Origin: Paracoccus caeni
GTDB lineage: Bacteria; Pseudomonadota; Alphaproteobacteria; Rhodobacterales; Rhodobacteraceae
Direction of reading: 5' to 3'
DNA: 64,000 nt
Assembly (NCBI RefSeq): GCF_016629665.1
Contig: NZ_JAEPRQ010000001.1
Coordinates: 1,178,001 to 1,242,000 of the forward strand
The translations under genes and the position numbers were made by a program. Numbering within the stretch: position 1 is the stretch's first letter; every line of letters starts with the position of its first letter. Under the pieces are notes generated by a model, which saw only the letters and a list, made by a program, of their open reading frames with translations, was not told where the DNA came from and ran no database searches. Positions 20,698 to 32,628 of the stretch are shown here, one piece after another.

Positions 20698-21821
20698 CCG
20701 CGCAGGTCCGTTTCGACAACGGCCCGATTGCGGGCGGCACATTGTTTGCCGACCCGCTGGATCTGATCCGCGCCTATACGCCGGACGAGGTTCCGGCAGC
20801 CCTTGCCCGGATCGAGGCGGCACAGGCCGATGGCCGCTGGCTGGCCGGATATTTCTCTTACGAGCTGGGCCATGTTCTGACCCGCAAGCTGGCCGGGCTG
20901 TTGCCGCAGGATCGGGCCATGCCGTTGATCCTGATGGGGGTTTTCGATGCCCCGCAGCCTGCGTCTGACCTTCCCGGCACCGAAGGCGTGACGATCAGCG
21001 AGGCGCAACCGCTGTGGTCGCGCGCCCGCTATGACCGCGCCATCGCCGCCGTTCACCGCTATATCGAGGCGGGCGATTGCTATCAGATCAACCTGACCTT
21101 CCCGATGGAGGTGACGGTCACCGGCGATCCGCTGGCGATCTATGCGGCGCTGGCCGGGCGGCAGCAGGTGGGCGAGGGGGCCTTTGTCGATCTGGGCGGC
21201 CCGGTGGTGCTGTCCCGCAGCCCCGAACTGTTCTTCGCCGTCGATGCCGACCGGCAGATCCTGACCCGCCCGATGAAAGGCACCATGCCGCGCGGCGGCT
21301 CGCCAGATGAGGACCGCCGAAATGCAAAGGCGCTGGCCGCGTCCGAGAAGAACCGGGCCGAGAATCTGATGATCGTGGATTTGCTGCGCAACGACATCAG
21401 CCGCATCTGCCATCCCGGCACCGTCCGCGTCCCGCATCTGTTCCAGATCGAGCCTTACGAGACGATCTTCCAGATGACCTCGACCGTTACCGGCAGCTTG
21501 CAGGACGGGGTCGGATTGTCGGCGATCCTGCGGGCGCTGTTCCCTTGTGGCTCGATCACAGGGGCGCCGAAAATCCGCGCGATGGAGATCATCGCCGAAC
21601 TGGAAACCCGCGCGCGCGACATCTATTGCGGCGCGATTGGCTGGATCGACCCGGCTGGCCCGATGCGCTTCAGCGTCGCCATCCGCTCTCCGGTGCTGGC
21701 CGCGCCCGACCGCTTGCAGCTTCAGGTCGGAGGCGGCATCGTCCATGACAGCGAGACAGGCTCTGAATGGGAGGAAGCCCTGTGCAAAGCCGCATTCCTG
21801 AACCCGTCCCCGAGGGGCTGA
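20694..21821 (+). CDS. pabB: Aminodeoxychorismate synthase component I
   Basis: This 375-residue chorismate-binding enzyme aminates chorismate to 4-amino-4-deoxychorismate on the way to p-aminobenzoate and folate. Family motifs include the KGTMPRGGSPDED region, NLMIVDLLRNDISRI and GSITGAPKIRAMEII. It is the short PabB form. It overlaps mfd by four bases and its 3' end overlaps the downstream lyase gene by about 40 bases, which places the two steps of pABA synthesis together. Confidence 0.93.
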   Translation: MTAQVRFDNGPIAGGTLFADPLDLIRAYTPDEVPAALARIEAAQADGRWLAGYFSYELGHVLTRKLAGLLPQDRAMPLILMGVFDAPQPASDLPGTEGVTISEAQPLWSRARYDRAIAAVHRYIEAGDCYQINLTFPMEVTVTGDPLAIYAALAGRQQVGEGAFVDLGGPVVLSRSPELFFAVDADRQILTRPMKGTMPRGGSPDEDRRNAKALAASEKNRAENLMIVDLLRNDISRICHPGTVRVPHLFQIEPYETIFQMTSTVTGSLQDGVGLSAILRALFPCGSITGAPKIRAMEIIAELETRARDIYCGAIGWIDPAGPMRFSVAIRSPVLAAPDRLQLQVGGGIVHDSETGSEWEEALCKAAFLNPSPRG

Positions 21822-22417
21822 AGGTCATCGAAACCATGCGCGCCGAGGCCGATGGCCGGATCGCGCTATGGTCCGGGCATCTGGCGCGGCTGCGGCGCGA
21901 TTGCGCGGCGGTGGGCTTTCCGCTGGATGAGGATCGGGTGGCGGATACGCTGTCAGGGCTGTCCTTCGCCGGGCCGACGCGGTTGCGGCTGACGGTGGAT
22001 GCCCTTAGCGGGATCGGGTTGACCCATGCCCCATTGCCGCCCAACCCGCCGTTCTGGCGGGTGCAGATCTCGACGGTTCGTTTGGATAGCGATGACCCTT
22101 GGCTGCGGATCAAGACCACGCATCGCCCGGCCTATGACACCGCGCGGGAGGCGCTGGCCGAGGGAGTGGATGAGGCGATCCTGCTGAACCAGCGCGACGA
22201 GGTCTGCGAGGGCACGATTACAAACCTGTTCCTGCGGCGAGACGGGCGGCTGTTGACCCCGGCTTTGCAATGCGGCCTGTTGCCCGGCGTTTTGCGGGCA
22301 TCGCTGCTGGCAAGAGGAGAGGCAGAGGAGGCGGTGCTGCGACCTGACGATCTTTCGGATGGCGAGTTGCTGTTGGGGAATGCGTTGCGCGGGTTGATCC
22401 CGGCTCAATTACTCTGA
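21782..22417 (+). CDS. pabC: Aminotransferase class IV, probable 4-amino-4-deoxychorismate lyase
   Basis: This 211-residue PLP fold-type IV protein should release pyruvate from aminodeoxychorismate to give pABA. The catalytic-lysine segment (IKTTHRPAYDTAREAL) and the cofactor segment EGTITNLFLR are present. GTG 21782 is chosen because GGAGGA sits seven bases upstream; an ATG five codons earlier lacks such a site. It overlaps pabB in another frame. The family also contains branched-chain and D-amino-acid aminotransferases, but the pabB neighbour supports the lyase. Confidence 0.88.
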   Translation: MQSRIPEPVPEGLKVIETMRAEADGRIALWSGHLARLRRDCAAVGFPLDEDRVADTLSGLSFAGPTRLRLTVDALSGIGLTHAPLPPNPPFWRVQISTVRLDSDDPWLRIKTTHRPAYDTAREALAEGVDEAILLNQRDEVCEGTITNLFLRRDGRLLTPALQCGLLPGVLRASLLARGEAEEAVLRPDDLSDGELLLGNALRGLIPAQLL

Positions 22418-22454
22418 TGCCGTCGCGATAACCGGCATCGACCGTGAAGCCATA

Positions 22455-22494
22455 GAAAAACCCCGCCGCGCCTTCGCGCAGCGGGGTGTTTTTG
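22455..22494. terminator. Bidirectional terminator between pabC and clpA
   Basis: The hairpin ACCCCGC...GCGGGGT with an inner CGCG/CGCG stem is flanked by AAAAA on the left and TTTTT on the right, so it can stop transcription from both convergent genes. Confidence 0.88.
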
Positions 22495-22504
22495 TCACGA
22501 CAGC

Positions 22505-24826
22505 TTATTCCGCCGTCAGCAGCGGCGTCTGTTTCTTCGTGATGCGCGGGGCATCCGGGCCGGTGATGTCGAAGGCGAGCTTGTCGTCCTCGACCTTCAC
22601 GCGGACCACGCCACCTTTGGTCAGGCGACCGAACAGCAATTCCTCGGCCAGAGGTTTCTTGATGCTCTCCTGAATGACCCGGCCCAAAGGACGCGCGCCC
22701 ATCTTGTCGTCGTAACCCTTTTCCGCCAACCAGTCGGCGGCTTCCGGGGTCAGATCGATATGGACATTGCGGTCCATCAGTTGCGCTTCCAGTTGCAGCA
22801 CGAATTTCTCGACCACATGGATCACCACATCGCGCGACAGCGGCGCGAAGCTGATGACCGCGTCCAGACGGTTGCGGAATTCGGGCGTGAAGGTCCGCTC
22901 GATCGCGGCCGTATCCTCACCCTCGCGCCGCTCGCGGCCAAAGCCGATGGCAGCCTTCTGCATGTCCGAGGCCCCGGCGTTCGAGGTCATGATCAGGATC
23001 ACATTGCGGAAATCCACCTGACGACCGTTATGGTCGGTCAGCTTGCCATGATCCATCACCTGCAACAGGATGTTGAACACATCCGGGTGCGCTTTCTCGA
23101 TCTCGTCCAAGAGCAGCACACAATGCGGATGCTGGTCCACGCCATCGGTCAGAAGTCCGCCCTGATCAAACCCGACATAGCCCGGAGGCGCGCCGATCAG
23201 ACGGGAAACCGCGTGTTTCTCCATATATTCCGACATGTCGAAACGCAGCAGTTCCACCCCGAGGGTCGAGGCAAGCTGCTTGGCCACCTCGGTCTTGCCA
23301 ACGCCGGTCGGGCCCGCGAACAGGTAGTTGCCGATCGGCTTTTCAGGCTCGCGCAGACCTGCCCGCGCCAGTTTGATCGCCGAGGACAAGGCCTCGATGG
23401 CGCTGTCCTGACCAAAGACTACCCGTTTCAGGGTCGGTTCAAGATCGCGCAGCAATTGCGTGTCGTCCTTGCTGACGTTCTTCGGCGGGATCCGGGCGAT
23501 CTTGGCCACCACGGCCTCGATCTCGCGCGGGCTGATGGTCTTGCGCCGTTTGCTTTCCGACAGCAGATGCTGCGCCGCGCCAGCCTCATCGATCACGTCG
23601 ATGGCGCTGTCGGGCAGCTTGCGGTCGTTGATATAGCGCGAGGCCAGTTCAACAGCCGTGCGGATCGCCTCGAGCGTATAGCGCAGATCGTGGTGCTTTT
23701 CGAAATGCGGCTTCAACCCCATCAGAATCTTGATGGTGTCGGGCACCGAAGGCTCGTTCACATCGATCTTCTGGAACCGACGGCTCAGCGCACGGTCCTT
23801 TTCGAAATGCTGGCGATATTCCTTGTAGGTGGTCGAGCCCATACAGCGCAGCTTACCGCCCGCAAGCGCGGGTTTCAGCAGGTTCGAGGCGTCCATCGCC
23901 CCGCCAGAGGTCGCGCCGGCGCCGATCACCGTATGGATTTCGTCGATGAACAGGATCGCGTCGGGATGGTTTTCAAGCTCCTTCACGACAGCTTTCAGCC
24001 GCTCTTCGAAATCGCCACGATACCGGGTGCCGGCCAGAAGCGCGCCCATATCCAGCGAAAAGATCGTGGCACCGGACAGCACGTCGGGGGTGTCACCCTC
24101 GACGATCTTCTTGGCCAGACCTTCGGCAATGGCGGTCTTACCCACGCCGGGATCACCCACCAGAAGCGGGTTGTTCTTGCGGCGGCGGCACAGCACCTGA
24201 ATGGCGCGCTCCACCTCGAGTTCGCGACCGATCAGCGGGTCCACGTCGCCCTTCTTGGATTTCGCGTTCAGATCGACGCAGTATTTGGCAAGGGCGCTTT
24301 CGTCCTTGGCCTCCTGCGCGGTTTCGGCCCCGCGGGTTTCGGGTTCGTCCGAACCCACGACCTTGCGCGATTCATTGAAGGACGGGTTCTTCGCCACGCC
24401 ATGCGCGATGAAGTTGACCGCGTCGTAACGGGTCATGTCCATTTCCTGCAGGAAGAACGCCGCGTTCGATTCGCGTTCGGCAAAGATCGCGACCAGCACG
24501 TTGGCGCCGGTCACTTCCTGACGGCCCGAGCTTTGGACATGGATCGCCGCGCGCTGAATCACGCGCTGGAAGGCCGCCGTAGGCACCGCTTCCGAGCCTT
24601 CGACGTCGGTGATGAGGGTGGACAGGTCATCCTCGATAAAATCGATCAGCAGCTTGCGCAGCTCTTCCAGGTCCACGTTGCAGGCACGCATGACCTTGAC
24701 CGCATCCGGTTCGTCAGTCAGCGCCAGCAACAGATGTTCCAGGGTCGCCAGTTCATGTCTATGTTCATTCGCCAGCGCAAGCGCTTGATGAATGGCCTGT
24801 TCCAGGGAAGTCGAGAAGCTCGGCAC
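22505..24826 (-). CDS. clpA: ATP-dependent Clp protease ATP-binding subunit ClpA
   Basis: This 773-residue AAA+ unfoldase feeds substrates to ClpP. It has the two-repeat Clp N domain (residues 1-140), a first ATPase module with Walker [16 protein letters not shown] near residue 225, and a second with [15 protein letters not shown] near residue 505. There is no ClpB-type coiled-coil middle domain, which separates it from ClpB. The adaptor gene clpS, often directly upstream of clpA, is not found in the 318 bases before it. Confidence 0.96.
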   Translation of the reverse strand: MPSFSTSLEQAIHQALALANEHRHELATLEHLLLALTDEPDAVKVMRACNVDLEELRKLLIDFIEDDLSTLITDVEGSEAVPTAAFQRVIQRAAIHVQSSGRQEVTGANVLVAIFAERESNAAFFLQEMDMTRYDAVNFIAHGVAKNPSFNESRKVVGSDEPETRGAETAQEAKDESALAKYCVDLNAKSKKGDVDPLIGRELEVERAIQVLCRRRKNNPLLVGDPGVGKTAIAEGLAKKIVEGDTPDVLSGATIFSLDMGALLAGTRYRGDFEERLKAVVKELENHPDAILFIDEIHTVIGAGATSGGAMDASNLLKPALAGGKLRCMGSTTYKEYRQHFEKDRALSRRFQKIDVNEPSVPDTIKILMGLKPHFEKHHDLRYTLEAIRTAVELASRYINDRKLPDSAIDVIDEAGAAQHLLSESKRRKTISPREIEAVVAKIARIPPKNVSKDDTQLLRDLEPTLKRVVFGQDSAIEALSSAIKLARAGLREPEKPIGNYLFAGPTGVGKTEVAKQLASTLGVELLRFDMSEYMEKHAVSRLIGAPPGYVGFDQGGLLTDGVDQHPHCVLLLDEIEKAHPDVFNILLQVMDHGKLTDHNGRQVDFRNVILIMTSNAGASDMQKAAIGFGRERREGEDTAAIERTFTPEFRNRLDAVISFAPLSRDVVIHVVEKFVLQLEAQLMDRNVHIDLTPEAADWLAEKGYDDKMGARPLGRVIQESIKKPLAEELLFGRLTKGGVVRVKVEDDKLAFDITGPDAPRITKKQTPLLTAE

Positions 24827-25144
24827 GGGTCGTCTCCTGTCAGTCGACTGGCGGTATGGGCATATCTAGCGGCCCACCTGCCCAGACTGTCACGATACAG
24901 TTAAGATTTGGTGGATTGCGGCTGGCATCAAGTGCTTTTTCGACTTGCTGCCCCGTTTTTCCGGCGGTTGAGGCAGATGTGATGTGTCAGAGTGACGATT
25001 TCAAGCTGGCAGATCGGCTTGAAAGGACCAGTGCCGCGAAAATTGGCGCTTGCTGTATCGTCGAACATCGCACCTACAGACCAGCACCCACCCGATACGG
25101 CAGTAGGGTGCGTGCTTTGCACGCACCACCCGACCCATCCGTTT
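24827..25144. other. Intergenic region between clpA and the mutase gene, with one palindromic repeat
   Basis: No convincing gene, including clpS, was found in these 318 bases. The region should carry the clpA promoter and the 3' end of the mutase transcript. Near its right end is the perfect inverted repeat GGTGCGTGC-TTT-GCACGCACC (25107-25127), which recurs with the same arms at 37009-37029. Confidence 0.7.
25107..25127. repeat. REP-like palindrome, copy 1
   Basis: Nine-base arms GGTGCGTGC and GCACGCACC are separated by TTT. It lies about 20 bases past the 3' end of the methylmalonyl-CoA mutase gene, so it may also act as a transcript-end hairpin. The same arms with the loop AGA occur at 37009-37029. 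Confidence 0.75.
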
Positions 25145-27277
25145 CTACGACCGCGCTTCGCGGATCAGGTTCAGGATATCCGCCGCAGCCGAAGGAATAT
25201 TCGTGCCCGGCCCGAAGATTGCCTTGACGCCTGCCTGACGCAGATAATCGTAATCCTGTTGTGGAATCACGCCGCCGCAGATGACCAGAATATCTTCGGC
25301 GCCCTGTGCCTTCAGCGCCTCGATCAGCTTCGGCGCAAGCGTCTTATGCCCCGCCGCCTGCGATGAGATGCCCACGACATGCACATCATTGTCCACGGCA
25401 TCCTGCGCGGCTTCCTCGGGGGTCTGGAACAGCGGGCCGACATCCACATCGAAGCCGATATCGGCGAAAGCGGTGGCGATGACCTTCGCGCCGCGATCAT
25501 GCCCGTCCTGACCCATCTTCACCACTAGCATCCGGGGACGACGGCCTTCCTCTTCCGCGAAAGCCTCGACATCGCGCTGGATTTTCGCGAATCCCTCGTC
25601 GCCCTCATAGGCCGCGCCATAGACCCCGGCCAGCGTCTTCACCTCGGCCCGGTGGCGGCCAAATTCGTTCTCCATTGCCATGCTGATCTCTCCTACCGAT
25701 GCGCGGGCGCGGGCGGCCTCGACCGCGGCTTCCAGAAGGTTGCCACCCTCACGCGCGCGGCGGGCGACTTCCCCAAGGGCGGCCTGCGTCGCGGTCTCGT
25801 CGCGGCTGGCGCGGATACGCCCAAGCCGGGCGATCTGCGCATCGCGGACCTTCATATTGTCGATGTCCAGAATGTCGATCGGGTCCTCCTTGGCCTTGCG
25901 ATACTTGTTGACGCCGACGATCACTTCCTCGCCCCGATCGATCATCGCCTGACGCCGCGCCGCCGTTTCTTCGATGCGCATCTTCGGCATGCCGGACGCG
26001 ACGGCCTTGGTCATGCCGCCCATTTCCTCGACTTCCTCGATCAGCTTCCATGCCTCACTGGCCAACTGAGCGGTCAGGCTTTCGATGTAATAGCTGCCCG
26101 CCAGAGGGTCGGCGACATGGGTGATGCCGGTTTCTTCCTGCAGGATAAGCTGGGTGTTCCGGGCGATCCGGGCGCTGAATTCGGTCGGCAGGGCAATCGC
26201 CTCGTCCAGCGCGTTGGTGTGCAGCGACTGCGTGCCGCCAAGCGCTGCCGACATCGCCTCATAAGCGGTGCGGATGACGTTGTTGTAGGGGTCTTGTTCC
26301 TGCAATGACACGCCCGAAGTCTGGCAATGGGTCCGCAGCATCAGGCTGCCTGCCTTTTTCGGATTGAACTCGGACATGATGCGGTGCCACAGCAGGCGCG
26401 CGGCGCGCAGCTTGGCGATTTCCATGAAGAAATTCATGCCGATGGCAAAGAAGAACGACAGCCGCCCGGCGAACTGGTCCACATCCATCCCCGCCGACAA
26501 AGCCGCGCGCACATATTCGCGCCCGTCGGCCAGCGTATAGGCCAGCTCTTGCACAAGGTTCGCCCCGGCTTCCTGCATGTGATAGCCGGAAATCGAGATC
26601 GAGTTGAACTTCGGCATCTCGTTCGAGGTGTATTCGATAATGTCCGCGATGATCCGCATCGACGGCTCGGGCGGGTAGATATAGGTGTTGCGGACCATGA
26701 ACTCTTTCAGAATGTCGTTCTGAATGGTCCCCGACAGGACCGAGCGGTCATGCCCCTGTTCCTCGCCCGTGACGATGAAATTCGCCAGAATCGGGATCAC
26801 CGCGCCGTTCATCGTCATCGACACCGACACCTTGTCCAGCGGGATGCCGTCAAAGAGGATTTTCATATCCTCGACGGAATCGATGGCGACGCCCGCCTTG
26901 CCCACGTCACCCACGACGCGCGGGTGATCGCTGTCATAGCCCCGGTGCGTTGCCAGATCGAAAGCCACCGACACGCCCTGCTGCCCGGCATCCAACGCCT
27001 TGCGGTAGAAAGCGTTGGATTCTTCGGCGGTCGAGAAGCCTGCATATTGGCGGATCGTCCACGGGCGGCCTGCATACATCGTCGCGCGCGGGCCTCGGGT
27101 GAAGGGGGCGATGCCGGGCAGGCTGCCAAGGTGTTCCAGCCCGTCGGTATCGGCCTCGGTGTAAAGCGGCTTGACCGGAATCCCCTCCAGCGTCTGCCAT
27201 GTCAGGTCGTCGGGATTGCGGCCCTTCAATTCCTTCTCGGCCAGCGTCCGCCACTGATCCAATGTCGGTTTCGTCAT
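25145..27277 (-). CDS. mcm: Methylmalonyl-CoA mutase (single-chain, B12-dependent)
   Basis: This 710-residue enzyme isomerises (R)-methylmalonyl-CoA to succinyl-CoA. The N-terminal TIM-barrel substrate domain is followed by a C-terminal cobalamin domain with the base-off motif DGHDRG in [20 protein letters not shown] and the GG...GGVIPQQD lobe. It is the long, catalytic single-chain form. Together with pccA and pccB nearby on the same strand it completes propionyl-CoA conversion except for the epimerase. Its ATG follows a GGAAGGACGA stretch on the minus strand. Confidence 0.96.
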   Translation of the reverse strand: MTKPTLDQWRTLAEKELKGRNPDDLTWQTLEGIPVKPLYTEADTDGLEHLGSLPGIAPFTRGPRATMYAGRPWTIRQYAGFSTAEESNAFYRKALDAGQQGVSVAFDLATHRGYDSDHPRVVGDVGKAGVAIDSVEDMKILFDGIPLDKVSVSMTMNGAVIPILANFIVTGEEQGHDRSVLSGTIQNDILKEFMVRNTYIYPPEPSMRIIADIIEYTSNEMPKFNSISISGYHMQEAGANLVQELAYTLADGREYVRAALSAGMDVDQFAGRLSFFFAIGMNFFMEIAKLRAARLLWHRIMSEFNPKKAGSLMLRTHCQTSGVSLQEQDPYNNVIRTAYEAMSAALGGTQSLHTNALDEAIALPTEFSARIARNTQLILQEETGITHVADPLAGSYYIESLTAQLASEAWKLIEEVEEMGGMTKAVASGMPKMRIEETAARRQAMIDRGEEVIVGVNKYRKAKEDPIDILDIDNMKVRDAQIARLGRIRASRDETATQAALGEVARRAREGGNLLEAAVEAARARASVGEISMAMENEFGRHRAEVKTLAGVYGAAYEGDEGFAKIQRDVEAFAEEEGRRPRMLVVKMGQDGHDRGAKVIATAFADIGFDVDVGPLFQTPEEAAQDAVDNDVHVVGISSQAAGHKTLAPKLIEALKAQGAEDILVICGGVIPQQDYDYLRQAGVKAIFGPGTNIPSAAADILNLIREARS

Positions 27278-27334
27278 GCTTCGTCCTTCCCCCCGGCTGC
27301 GTTCCCCCTATATTCAGATGGAAGCGAGGTGCCG

Positions 27335-27871
27335 ATGAAATTGAAATTGCTGATATTCGTGATGGCTCTGGCGGCGATGGGCCCCTCGCGGGACGCGCCG
27401 CCGCCTGATGCGGACAGCATCGCCAGCGCCACGCAGGAAGAGGCGCAACCGATGAGCCCGGAAGAGGTGCCCGGCGCCACCGCGCCCGAGGTTGAGCGGC
27501 CCGAGTTGCAAATCCTCGATGCGTCCGAGGCCGAGCCGGGGGCGTTCATGTGGGAAATGCGCCCGGTGATCGTCTTTGCCGATACGCCCGGAGATCCGGC
27601 CTTCCGCGAACAGATGCGGATGCTGGAGGCCGGGGCAGATGCCCTGATCGAGCGTGACGTGGTCGTCATCACCGATGCGGATCCGGCGGCGAACAGCGCC
27701 TGGCGGCGGCAATTGCATCCGCGTGGGTTTTCGCTGGTGATCATGGACAAGGACGGGCAGGTCAAGCAGCGCAAGCCCTTCCCCTGGGACGTGCGAGAGA
27801 TCGGTCGCGCCATCGACCGCTTTCCGCTGCGTCGGCAAGAGATCGGGCGGGCAGGGGTGCTGCAGCGCTGA
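27335..27871 (+). CDS. DUF4174-type exported protein
   Basis: ATG 27335 gives 178 residues with an N-terminal hydrophobic signal (MKLKLLIFVMALAAMG), a Pro/Glu-rich linker to about residue 70 and a C-terminal domain with RPVIVFADTPGDPAF and FSLVIMDKDGQVKQR. This matches the DUF4174 pattern, a thioredoxin-fold-like domain without the CxxC. It is divergent from the mutase gene and probably periplasmic. Role unknown. Confidence 0.75.
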   Translation: MKLKLLIFVMALAAMGPSRDAPPPDADSIASATQEEAQPMSPEEVPGATAPEVERPELQILDASEAEPGAFMWEMRPVIVFADTPGDPAFREQMRMLEAGADALIERDVVVITDADPAANSAWRRQLHPRGFSLVIMDKDGQVKQRKPFPWDVREIGRAIDRFPLRRQEIGRAGVLQR

Positions 27872-27982
27872 TCCGGGGGCGGCGGGGCGTCGCAGCGGTT
27901 TTTGTTGCGAAAGCCGGTGTGAACCCCTATCTTTAGGGCATGGACGCAGTTCCTGTGTCCGTTGACGTGATGAGGTGAAGCG

Positions 27983-28165
27983 ATGGCCAACCAATCCGCC
28001 CTGCGCAAGACCGACAACGAGCCGGTCGAGCCCGCACCGCGTTCGACGCCCGAAGCTGAAGAGCTTGTGCGGCGTTTGCTGCGCGCCAGCAACTCGAACG
28101 AGATCGCGGCGGTGATCGGGCTGCCTCCCATCAAGGGTCTCTCCGGTCCGAAACTGTTCTACTGA
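27983..28165 (+). CDS. Small hypothetical protein (60 aa)
   Basis: The frame starts MANQSALRKTDNEPVEP after a GAGGTGAAG ribosome-binding site and encodes a soluble peptide with a disordered first half and a short amphipathic helix (AEELVRRLLRASNSNEIAAV). The last 35 bases overlap the 3' end of the opposite-strand gene. No domain is recognised. The good ribosome-binding site supports a real gene. Confidence 0.6.
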   Translation: MANQSALRKTDNEPVEPAPRSTPEAEELVRRLLRASNSNEIAAVIGLPPIKGLSGPKLFY

Positions 28166-28847
28166 CGCCATCCCCGACTGCGGGGGCGTCATCATCCATC
28201 GACACGTTGCGGGCAATCAGATCGTTGCCCGCTTTTTGCTTTTCCTCTTCCCGCTCTTTCGCCTCCAGTGCCTTCATCAGCGCCCGGACCGCGCCCGGCC
28301 CGCCCTTCAGGCTGGCGCTGAGAAAGAGCATCGCCGCATTCCCCTCGACCAGCGTCTCCGAGGTGAGGCTCAGGTAGTCGTCCAGCATCTCGGCGGCGCG
28401 GTCAGGATGATTGTCGGCACTGCTGCGGATATCCTGCGCCAGCGCGACGCGAACGGCGATCAGCCGGTAATAGCGGACCACCGGATCAATGACATGCTCG
28501 GGCAGGATATGGACCTGTTCGACGATGGCGCGGAAGATGCGGTCATTGGCGTCGTGCGGCAGGATCGGCACATGCTCATCGGCCAAGAGACGCTGCCGCA
28601 ACGCCAATGCAACGGCGGCAGGTTCCTGAGCCTGCTGCTGCTCTAACGCGGCGACATGGGCGCGGATCTCGGCCAGCAAGGCGCGTTGCACATCCTTTAC
28701 CTGCTCCTCACGCAGCTTGCGGTCGCGATAGCGGGACAGGGCGTGGGTCCAGAACCAGCCCGCCGCGACGACGCCACCGCCCAGAAGCGCGGTGACGAAG
28801 GCCGCAATGACCCGCTCGTTCCAGAAAATCGTCTGCAAACCGTTCAT
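28131..28847 (-). CDS. Hypothetical membrane-anchored protein
   Basis: This 238-residue protein has one N-terminal membrane segment (around FVTALLGGGVVAAGWFWTHA) followed by a long charged helical region (residues 40-90) likely to form a coiled coil, then more helices and a polar tail. No known family is recognised. The start overlaps the stop of the upstream membrane-protein gene (ATGA), which itself overlaps pccA, so it is translated at the end of the pccA transcript. Confidence 0.72.
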   Translation of the reverse strand: MNGLQTIFWNERVIAAFVTALLGGGVVAAGWFWTHALSRYRDRKLREEQVKDVQRALLAEIRAHVAALEQQQAQEPAAVALALRQRLLADEHVPILPHDANDRIFRAIVEQVHILPEHVIDPVVRYYRLIAVRVALAQDIRSSADNHPDRAAEMLDDYLSLTSETLVEGNAAMLFLSASLKGGPGAVRALMKALEAKEREEEKQKAGNDLIARNVSMDDDAPAVGDGVSRTVSDRRDP

Positions 28848-29310
28848 GCCGCCGCTCCTGCCAGTGATCTCACAGGTTTATGCACCGGGCGGACGACCCA
28901 GTCACGGACGATGAAAAGGCCGGTCAGAAACCAGATGAGATGGGCCGCATTCAGCAGCGTGAAGGCCGAGACGCCGCGAGCCATTCCGCCATAGGCGATC
29001 ACGATCCCGACCAGCACCATTGCAACGTAGAGGAACAGCAGCCGTCTCCAGCGGATCGGACCGCCCAGCCCGAGTCGCAGGACGATGGTATAGCCGAACG
29101 CGGCGGGGATGCCCCACCACGCATGGTTCGCGATATGGATCCACAGCGGGGCGCCGCCGAATACCGGCATGCCAAAGATCAGCGGCTGGTCCAGCACCTG
29201 GATCCGGCCCGTCCAGGAAGCCAGCCATAGCAAGGTCGCCGCAATATAGGCGACATATCCCGCCGTCAGTGCGGCAAGGATGATCAGCAGGCGATATGCC
29301 CAGTGTTGTC

Positions 29311-29314
<4 letters not shown>
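28844..29314 (-). CDS. Hypothetical integral membrane protein
   Basis: This 156-residue protein has about four hydrophobic segments: near residues 8-32, 60-80, 90-110 and 118-138. It begins at a GTG overlapping the pccA stop (GTGA) and ends in a four-base overlap with the next gene. Translational coupling to propionyl-CoA carboxylase is clear, but no sequence feature shows why. No catalytic or transport motif is recognised. Confidence 0.75.
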
Positions 29315-31359
<2,045 letters not shown>

Positions 31360-31469
31360 CGGCTCACCCGCTTCTGGCTGAAAGGCATGAAAAAACCGCC
31401 CGCGGCGCAAGGGCCACGGACGGCTGATACTGTCGCGCCCCGCAAGCGGGGACGGCGAAACTCAGACGA

Positions 31470-31682
31470 TCATTCGCAGAGGCGGGCGTCGTTGCACAAG
31501 GCGCCTGCGGCACCGCCGATTGCGGCACCCTTGACGACATTGTGGCCGCCGACATGGGCGATGGTCGCGCCGACACCGGCACCGATAAGGGCGCGGTCAG
31601 TGTCGGTCGGGTTGATCCCCTGGGTACAGCCTGCCAGCGCGGTGACGCCGACGATGGCTGTAAGGGCAAAAATCTTGGACAT
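31470..31682 (-). CDS. Small glycine-zipper lipoprotein
   Basis: This 70-residue protein begins MSKIFALTAIVGVTALAGC, a signal peptide with lipobox LAGC. The mature part is glycine/alanine-rich (GAGVGATIAHVGG, AAIGGAAGALCNDARLCE), like glycine-zipper outer-membrane lipoproteins. Two C-terminal cysteines are spaced as in the next gene, pointing to a conserved disulfide. The two genes look like tandem paralogs. Envelope location is likely; function unknown. Confidence 0.78.
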   Translation of the reverse strand: MSKIFALTAIVGVTALAGCTQGINPTDTDRALIGAGVGATIAHVGGHNVVKGAAIGGAAGALCNDARLCE

Positions 31683-31754
31683 GTCGTTAATCCTGTCGTT
31701 GACGTGGCGGAACCAGAACGCCGGTTCCGCCGGTTCGGTTCAAATCGACCGAAA

Positions 31755-32000
31755 TCAGTAGCGACGCTGGCAGACGCCTGCGTCGTCGCACAGCGCGCCG
31801 CCGACAGCACCGATAGCCGCGCCGGTTGCGAGGTCTTCGTCAAGCGCTTTGGCGATGACGGCACCGGCGACTGCACCACCAGCCGCGCGCTGCGCGTCGG
31901 GCGACAGGCCGGTTGCGGTGCCGTAACCCTGATCGCAGGCCGCCAGAGCCAGAAGAAGGGCAGCGCCAGCCGAAACGCGGGAAATGAGCGAGATTTGCAT
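31755..32000 (-). CDS. Small glycine-zipper lipoprotein, paralog of the neighbour
   Basis: From ATG 32000 the 81-residue protein starts MQISLISRVSAGAALLLALA and reaches a lipobox ending LAAC. The rest is Gly/Ala-rich (AAGGAVAGAVIAKALDED, GAAIGAVGGALCDDAGVC). The ending ALCDDAGVC parallels ALCNDARLC of the downstream gene, so the pair arose by duplication. A start nine codons upstream is possible but would bury the signal peptide. Confidence 0.78.
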   Translation of the reverse strand: MQISLISRVSAGAALLLALAACDQGYGTATGLSPDAQRAAGGAVAGAVIAKALDEDLATGAAIGAVGGALCDDAGVCQRRY

Positions 32001-32127
32001 GTTGTTTTGCCTGTATTGAGGGGCCACTGTCGGGCCGGTTGTGGGTCGGTGCCGACTATCGCACAGTGAAGGGCGGCGTCAAACTGACATGCCTGTGACT
32101 TCAACGGGCTAGGCGGCATATCGCGCA

Positions 32128-32547
32128 TTATCGGCCGTCCTCGTCGTCGTCTTCCCAATCGTTTTCACCGTCATCATCCCAGCCGAAATCGGGCGGATTG
32201 TCCTTGGCGAAGATTTCGGGGAACGAGGCTTCTGCAGCGGCCAGATCGACCTGCAGCAACTGTTCGTAATCGGCCGGGTCGAACTCGCCCACGGGTTTGA
32301 CCTCACGCCCGATCAGCCAGCCGAGGCGACCGGCATCAAGATTGCCGCGCTCAAAGGGCTCGTCGCCGAAATGTGTGATCAGCGCCGCCAGAAATCCGGC
32401 ATCGGCCTTGCGGTCGGCGTGTTTGCGGTCGCGAAAGCGTTCGCGCCGCGTGATCGGCGTGGCGCCTTTCTTGCGGTTCTCGCGACGGATGACGAACTGG
32501 AAATCGGTGCCGGGAAGGCGGCCCGGAAAGCCGCGATGCTTCAGCAT
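32128..32547 (-). CDS. Hypothetical protein with basic N-terminus and acidic tail
   Basis: This 139-residue soluble protein begins MLKHRGFPGRLPGTDFQFV and has a strongly basic first third (many Arg/Lys to about residue 50), a helical middle and an Asp-rich tail (FGWDDDGENDWEDDDEDGR). An AGGGG ribosome-binding site precedes the ATG. No family is recognised. It lies between two lipoprotein genes with modest gaps, so operon membership is uncertain. Confidence 0.7.
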   Translation of the reverse strand: MLKHRGFPGRLPGTDFQFVIRRENRKKGATPITRRERFRDRKHADRKADAGFLAALITHFGDEPFERGNLDAGRLGWLIGREVKPVGEFDPADYEQLLQVDLAAAEASFPEIFAKDNPPDFGWDDDGENDWEDDDEDGR

Positions 32548-32582
32548 GTTGCGCCCCTTTCAAAACAGGTAGGGCGCGGGTG

Positions 32583-32607
32583 GCGCGGGCGGTCCGGCCG
32601 CCCGCGC
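32583..32607 (-). terminator. GC-rich hairpin after the small lipoprotein gene
   Basis: A perfect 10-bp stem (GCGCGGGCGG / CCGCCCGCGC) with a 5-base loop lies just past the stop of the gene at 32629. It has no T-run, so it may be only a weak or Rho-assisted terminator, or an mRNA-stabilising hairpin. Confidence 0.45.
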
Positions 32608-32628
32608 GTGAAAGCCGTCTGGCCGAAC

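Noticed and set aside
22760-24904. A 714-codon open frame opposite clpA
   Set aside because: It is antisense to clpA with no family resemblance.
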